A stretch of 22,235 nt of DNA from Sphaeroforma sirkka. Taxonomy: Eukaryota > Opisthokonta > Ichthyosporea > Ichthyophonida. Below the pieces are notes generated by a model. The model was not told where the DNA came from. It did not search any database and saw nothing but the letters and a program-made list of their open reading frames with translations. The stretch is from the NCBI GenBank assembly GCA_001586965.3, contig LUCW03001588.1, positions 195,001 through 217,235 on the forward strand. Reading direction: 5' to 3'. Shown here piece after piece: positions 15,411 through 22,235 of the stretch. The stretch's first letter is position 1. The number at the start of each line of letters is the position of its first letter. The translations under genes and the position numbers were made by a program.

Positions 15411-18400
15411 TCCCTAGATACATCTCTACTTGCTAATACGTGTGTATCTCTACTTGTTACAACGTGTGTATCTCTACTTGGTACTACGTGTGTATCTCTG
15501 CTTACTATTACGTGTGTATCTCTACTTGCGGTTACGTGTGTATCTCTACTTGCTATTACGTATGTATCTCTACTTGCTATTAAGTGTGTATCTCTGCTTG
15601 CTATTACGTGTGTATCACTTGCGGTTACGTGTGTATCTCTGCTTGCTATTACGTGTGTATCTCTACTTGGTACTACGTGTGTTTATCTGCTTGCTAATAC
15701 GTGTGTATCTATACTTGCGGTTACGTGTGTATCTCTAATTGCTATTCCGTGTGTATCTCTACTTGCTATTATTTGTGTATTTCTCTGCTTTGCTATTAAG
15801 AGTGTATCTCTGCTTGCTATTAAGTGTGTATCTCTACTTGCTATTACGTGTGTATCTCTCTGCTTGCTATTATGGTGTGTATCTCTGCTTGCTATTACGT
15901 GTGTATCACTTGCGGTTACGTGTGTATCTCTGCTGCTTGCTTTTAGGTGTGTATCTCTGCTTACTATTACGTGTGTATCTCTGCTTGGCTGGTACTCGTG
16001 TGTTTATCTGCTTTGCTGTTCCGTGTGTATCTCTACTTGCTATTATTTATGTATTTCTGCTTGCTATTAAGTGTGTATCTCTGCTTGCTATTACGTGTGT
16101 ATCTCTGCTTGCGGTTACGTGTGTATCTCTCTTGCTTTGCTATTACGTGTGTATCTCTGCTTGCTATTACGTGTGTATCTCTGCTTGCTATTACGTGTGG
16201 ATCTCTGCTATCTATTACGTGTGTATCTCTGCTTGCTATTACGTGTGTATCTCTGCTTGCTATTACGTGTGTATCTCTGCTTGCTATTACGTGTGTATCT
16301 CTGCTTGCTATTACGTGTGTGTATCTCTACTTGCTGTTACGTGTGTATCTCTACTTGCTATTATTACGTTGGATCTCTTGCTTATTACGTTACGTGTGTA
16401 TCTCTTGCTTGCTATTACGTGTATCTCTCTTTGCTATTACGTGTGTATCTCTGCTTGCTGTTACGTTGTGTATCTCTGCTTGCTATTGCTGTTGTGTGTA
16501 TCTCTGCTTTGCTATTACGTGTGTATCTCTGCTTTGCTATTACGTGTGTATCGCTGCTTGCTGTTATTGCGTGTGTGTATCTCTGCTTGCTATTACGTGT
16601 GTATCTCTGCTTGCTATTACGTGTGTGTATCTCTGCTTGCTATTACGTGTGTGTATCTCTGCTTGCTGTTACGTGTGTGTATCTCTGCTTGCTATTGCTA
16701 TTACGTGTATCTCTGCTTGCTATTGCGTGTGTATCTCTGCTTGCTATTATTGTGTGTATCTCTGCTTATCTATTATTTGTGTGTATCTCTGCTTGCTATT
16801 ACGTGTATCTCTGCTTTTATTACGTTATCTTACTATGTTGCTATTATGTCTCTGCTTGCTATTACGTGTATCTCTTTGCTATTACGTGTGTATCTCTCAC
16901 TTGTTATTACGTGTGTGTATCTCTACTTGCTATTACGTGTATCTCTCTGCTTGCTATTGCGTGTGTATCTCTGCTTGCTATTACGTGTGTATCTCTGCTT
17001 GCTGTTATTTGTGTGTGTATCTCTGCTTGCTATTGTGTGTGTATCTCTACTCTGCTATTACGTGTGTATCTCTGCTTGCTATTGCGTGTGTCTCACTTGC
17101 TATTACGTGTGTATCTCTGCTTGCTATTACGTGTTGTATGTATTACTCTGCTGCTGTTATTTGTGTGTATCTCTGCTTTGCTATTACGTGTGTATCTCTA
17201 CTTGCTATTACGTGTATCTCTGCTTGCTATTACGTGTATGTGTATCTCTGCTTGCTATTACGTGTGTATCTCTGCTTGCTGTTACGTGTGTATCTCTGCT
17301 TGCTATTAGTGTGTATCTCTGGCACTTGCTTATTACGTGTGTATCTCTGCTTGCTATTACGTACGTGTATCTCTGCTTGCTATTACGTGTGTATCTCTGC
17401 TTTGCTATTACGTGTGTATCTGCTTCTATTACGTTGCTTACTTGCTATTACGTGTGTATCTCTACTTGCTATTACGTGTGTATCTCTGCTTGCTATTACG
17501 GGTGCATCGCTACTTGCTATTACGTGTGTATCTCTGCTTGCTATTACGTGTGTATCTTAACTTGCTATTAGTGTGTATCTCTACTTGCTATTACGTGTGT
17601 ATCTCTATCTCTGCTATTACGTGTGTATCTCTGCTTGCTTATTGCGTGTGTGTATCTCTACTTGCGCTATTTACGTGTGTATCTCTGCTTGCTATTACGT
17701 GTGTATCTCTGCTTGCTTGCTATTACGTGTGTATATCTGCTTGCTATTACGTGTGTATCTCTGCTTGCTATTACGTATTGTATCTCTACTTGCTATTACG
17801 TGTGTATCTCTGCTTTGCTATTACGTGTGTATCTCTGCTTGCTATTGTGTGTATCTCTCTGCTTGCTATTACGTGTGTATCTCTGCTTTGCTATTACGTG
17901 TGTATCTCTGCTTGCGTTACGTGTGTATCTCTGCTTGCTATTACGTGTGTATATCTGCTTGCTGTTACGTGCTATCTCTGCTTGCTATTACGTGTGTATC
18001 TCTGCTTTGCTGTTACGTGTGTATCTCTACTTGCTATTACGTGTGTATCTCTGCTTTGCTATTACGTGTGTATCTCTGCTTGCTATTACGTGTGTATCTC
18101 TGCTTGCTATTACGTGTGTATCTCTACTTGCTATTATTGTGTGTATCTCTGCTTGCTATTACGTGTGTATCTCTCTTGCTATTGCGTGTGTATCTCTACT
18201 TGCTATTACGTGTGTATCTCTGCTTGCTATTACGTGTGTATCTCTGCTTGCTATTGCGTGTGTATCTCTACTTGCTTGTTATTACGTGTGTATCTCTGCT
18301 TTGCTATTACGTGTGTATCTCTTGCTGCTACTGCTTACGTTGCGTGTGTATCTCTGCTTGCTATTACGTGTGTATCTGTGTACGTGTATCTCTGCTTGCT

Positions 18401-21400
18401 GCTATTGTGTGTATCTCTCACTTGCGTTATTGCGTGTGTATCTCTACTGCTATTGCGTTGTATCTACTTGCTTGCTATTACGTGTGTATCTCTGCTTGCT
18501 GCTATTACGTGTGTATCTGCTTGCTATTACGTGTGGTATCTCTGCTTGCTATTACGTGTGTGTGTATCTCACTTGCTATTACGTGTGTATCTCTCTGCTT
18601 GCTATTACGTGTGTATCTCTACTTGCTATTTGTGTGTATCTCTGCTATTGTGTATCTCTACTTATATTACGTGTGTATCTCTGCTTGCTGCTATTACGTG
18701 TGTGTATCTCTGCTTGCTATTACGTGTGTGTATCTCTGCTTGCTATTGCGTGTGTGTCTCTCTGCGCTTTTTGCGTGTGTGTATCTCTGCTTGCGCTATT
18801 ACGTGTGTATCTCTGTCTTGCTATTACGTGTGTATCGCTGCTTGCTATTTACGTGTATCTCTGCTTGCTATTACGTGTGTATCTCTGCTTGCTTTATTAC
18901 GTGTGTATCTCTGTTTGCTATTGTACGTGTGTATCTCTGCTTGCTATTACGTGTGTATCTCTGCTTGCTATTACGTTGTGTATCTCTCTTGCTATTACGT
19001 GTGTATCTCTGCTTGCTATTGCGTGTGTATCTCTGCTTGCTATTACGTGTATCTCTCTTCTGCTGCTGTGTGTATCTCTGCTTTGCTATTACGTGTGTAT
19101 CTCTGCTTGCTATTGCGTGTGTGTATCTCTGCTTGCTATTACGTGTGTATCTCTGCGCTTTGCTATTACGTGTGTATCTCTGCTATTACGTGCTATCTCT
19201 GCTTGTTATTACGTGTGTCTCTCTGCTTGCTGTTTACGTGTGTATCTATCTTGCTATTGTGTGTATCTCTGCTTGCTATTACGTGTGTATCTCTGCTTTG
19301 CTTATTATTTGTGTGTATTACTTGCTATTACGTGTGTATCTCTGCTGCTTGCTATTACGTGTGTATCTCTACTTGCTTGCGTTGTTATCTCTGCTTTGTA
19401 TGGGTTGTATCTCTGCTTTATTACGTGTGTATCTCTGCTTGCTATTACGTGTGTATCTCTGCTTGCTATTACGTGTAATATCTCTGCTTGCTATTACGTG
19501 TGTATCTCTGCTTGCTATTACGTGTGTCTCTGCTTGCTATTACGTGTGTATCTCTCTTTGCTTTGTTACGTGTGTATCTCTGCTTTGCTATTACGTGTGT
19601 GTGTATCTCTGCTTGCTATTGCATTTGTGTGTATCTCTGCTTGCTATTACGTGTGTGTCTCTCTGCTTGCTATTACGTGTGTATCTCTGCTTGCTATTAC
19701 GTGTGTATCTCTGCTTGCTATTACGTGTGTATCTCTACTTGCTGTTACGTGTGTATCTCTGCTTGCTATTACGTGTGTATCTCTGCTTGTTATTGCTGTA
19801 TTGTTTTGCGTGTGTATCTCTGCTTGCTATTACGTGTGTATCTCTGCTTGCTATTACGTGTGTATCTCTCTGCTGTTGCTATTACGTGTGTATCTCTGCT
19901 TGCTTATTACGTGTGTATCTCTGCTTGCTATTACGTGTGTATCTCTGCTTGCTTATCTGTGTATCTCTCACTTGCTATTACGTGTGTGTATCTGCTTGCT
20001 TGCTATTACGTGTGTATCTCTGCTTGCTATTACGTGTGTATCTCTACTTGCTATTACGTGTGTATCTCTGCTCTTGCTATTACGTTTGTGTGTATCTCTA
20101 CTTGCTATTACGTGTGTATCTCTGCTTGCTATTACGTGTGTATCTCTGCTTGCTATTACGTGTGTATCTCTCACTTGCTATTACGTGTGTATCTCTGCTT
20201 TGTTATGTGTGTGTATCTCTGCTTGCTATTACGTGTGTATCTCTGCTGCTTGTTATTACGTGTGTGTATCTCTGCTTGCTGTTGCGTGTGTGTATCTCTG
20301 CTTGCTATTACGTGTGTATCTCAATCTTGCTATTACTGTGTGTGTCTCTCACTTTGCTATTACGTGTGTATCTCTGCTTGCTATTACGTGTGTATCTCTG
20401 CTTGCTATTACGTGTGTATCTCCACTGCTGTTATTACGTGTGTATCTCTGCTCTTGTTATTGTGTGTGTGATTATCTCTGCTTTGCTATTACGTGTGTAT
20501 CTCTTGCTTGCTATTACGTGTGTATCTCTGCTTGCTATTACGTGTGTATATGCTTGCTATCTGTGTGTATCTGCTTGCTATTACGTGTGTCTTGTTTGCT
20601 ATTACGTGTGTCTCATCTCTTGCTTGCTATTACGTGTGTATCTCTGCTTGCTATTACGTGTGTATCTCTGCTTCTATTGCGTGTGTATCGCTGCTTGCTA
20701 TTACGTGTATCTCTGCTTGCTATTACGTGTATCTCTGCTTGCTATTGCGTGTGTATCTCTGCTTGCTATTACGTGTGTATCTCTGCTTGCTATTATTGTG
20801 TGTATCTCTGCTTGCTATTACGTGCGTATGTATCTCTGCTTTGCTTGCGTGTTGCTTATTCGTGTGTATCTCACGCATTATTGTGTGTATGTATCTCTGC
20901 TTGCTATTGCTATTGCGTGTGTATCTCTTGCTTTATTGCGTTGTGTGTATCTCTGCTTGCTGTTACGTGTGTGTATCTCTGCTTGCTATTTGCTATTGTG
21001 TATCTCTGCTTGCTATTACGTGTGTGTATCTCTTATTACGTGTGTATGCTTTGCTATTGTTGTATCTCTATCTGCTTGCTTTATTACGTGTGTATGTATC
21101 TCTGCTTGCTATTACGTGTGTATCTCTCTCTTGCTTTATTTACGTGTGTATCTCTGCTTGCTATTGCGTGTATCTCTATCTCTACTTGCTATTATGTGTG
21201 TATCTCTATCTGTTGCTTTATTACGTGTGTATCTCTGCTGCGCTATTACGTGTGTATCTCTGCTTGCTATTACGTGTGTCTCTCTGCATCTTTTATTACG
21301 TGTGTATCTCTGCTTGCTATTACGTGTGTGTATCTCTCACTTTGCTTATGTGTGTATCTCCACTTGCTATTACGTGTATTATCTGCTTTGCTATTACGTG

Positions 21401-22235
21401 TGTATCTCTGCTTTTATTATTGCGTGTGTATCTCTGCTTGCTGTTGTTACGTGTGTATCTCTGCTTGCTATTACGTGTGTATCTCTCTACTGCTTTATTA
21501 TGTGTGTGTGTCTCTTGTTATTGCTGTTGCTACTTGTGTATATCTCTGCTCTCTACTTTATTACGTGTGTATCTCTGCTTGCTATTACGTGTGTATCTCT
21601 GCTTGCTATTTACGTGTGTATCTCTGCTTGCTTTATTGCGTGTGTATCTCTGCTTTGCTATTACGTGTGTATCTCTGCTTGCTATTACGTGTGTGTATCT
21701 GCTTTTGCTATTACGTGTGTATCTCTACTTGCTATTACGTGTGTATCTCTGCTTGCTATTACGTGTGTATCTCTGCTTGCTATTACGTGTGTATCTCTGC
21801 TTGCTATTATTGTGTGTATCTCTGCTTGCTGTGCTTGTGTGTATCTACTATTGTGTGTGTATCTCTGCTTGCTATTACGTGTGTATCTCTGCATGCTATT
21901 GCGTGTGTATCTCTGCTTGCTGTGTGTATCTCTGCTTGCTATTACGTGTGTATCTCTGCTTGCTATTACGTGTTATCTCTCTTGCTATTACGTGTGTATC
22001 TCTGCTTGCTACTTGCTATTAGTGTGTATCTCTGCTTGCTATTACGTGTGTATCTCTCTTGCTTGCTATTACGTGTGTATCTCTGCTTGCTATTACGTGT
22101 GTATCTCTACTTGCTATTACGTGTGTATCTTCTGCTTGCTCTACGTGTTATCTCTACTTGTTACGTGTGTATCTCTGCTTGCTGTTACGTGTTGGATCTC
22201 TGCTTGCTATTTACGTGACGTATCTCTGCTTGCTG
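15411..22235 (+). repeat. 24-bp minisatellite array, roughly 280 copies, continuing past the window end
   Basis: Consensus unit TACGTGTGTATC then TCTGCTTGCTAT. The first 700 bp carry many distinct substitution variants (CTCTACTTG, GCGGTTACG, GGTACTACG). The rest is more uniform but full of small indels such as duplicated GCT or GT and lost bases. The unit has no stop in any + frame, so long frames (over 1,500 codons at 17623-22218) read as mixtures of CVSLLAIT, VYLCLLLR and CISACYYV. The array sits in an intron of the dynein gene, assuming the remaining C-terminal exons lie beyond the window. Confidence 0.95.

Noticed and set aside
17623..22218. A 1,531-codon open frame, with similar 713-, 610- and 537-codon frames, as a novel repeat protein or membrane protein
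   Set aside because: The 24-bp unit lacks stops in all forward frames, and the frame shifts constantly among three unrelated octapeptides. No start context or conserved domain is seen, and it lies in an intron.
15411..22235. CRISPR-like array
   Set aside because: Units are directly adjacent with no unique spacers, and the surrounding gene is a eukaryotic dynein.

Overview
The window is a stretch of a eukaryotic nuclear genome. It carries one recognisable gene on the + strand: the C-terminal third of a cytoplasmic dynein-1 heavy chain (DYNC1H1 orthologue). I could assemble 21 consecutive exons between 1 and 14578. They are separated by 20 complete GT-AG introns, all splice phases agree, and together they give 1,228 codons. 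The fragment starts inside the stalk coiled coil, before the microtubule-binding domain. It then runs through CC2, AAA5 with its buttress, AAA6 and the linker into the C-terminal region. Both ends lie outside the window: the motor N-terminal half is upstream, and the rest of the C-terminal domain must be downstream of 22235.

The organism is a eukaryote with the standard genetic code, intron-dense genes and long, repeat-laden introns. Exons are only about a quarter of 1-14578. The protein resembles animal cytoplasmic dynein-1 closely, which would suit an opisthokont or unicellular holozoan protist. That placement is inference and weak.

Layout: 1-3571 codes for the stalk, microtubule-binding domain and start of AAA5. 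4227-5843 codes for AAA5 and the buttress. 6732-11383 codes for AAA6. 11878-14578 codes for the lid/linker and the start of the C-terminal region. Nearly every intron holds its own simple or tandem repeat: 29-, 60-, 61-, 75-, 36-, 35-, 6-, about 60- and 26-bp units, GTAT and AT microsatellites, and two perfect (GGGT)4 blocks. The last intron begins at 14579, is at least 7.6 kb long, and is dominated from about 15411 to the window end by a tandem array of a 24-bp unit, roughly 280 copies.

The window holds no second gene, RNA gene, transposon or CRISPR array that I can support. The most interesting signals are in the introns. Tandem duplications are anchored on the 5' splice site in three introns. 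Intron starts tend to be TG-rich and intron ends CA-rich. There are (GGGT)4 quadruplex motifs, recurring telomere-like AAACCCTAA motifs, and a giant minisatellite whose unit has no stop codon in any forward frame. That last property produces very long spurious open frames.
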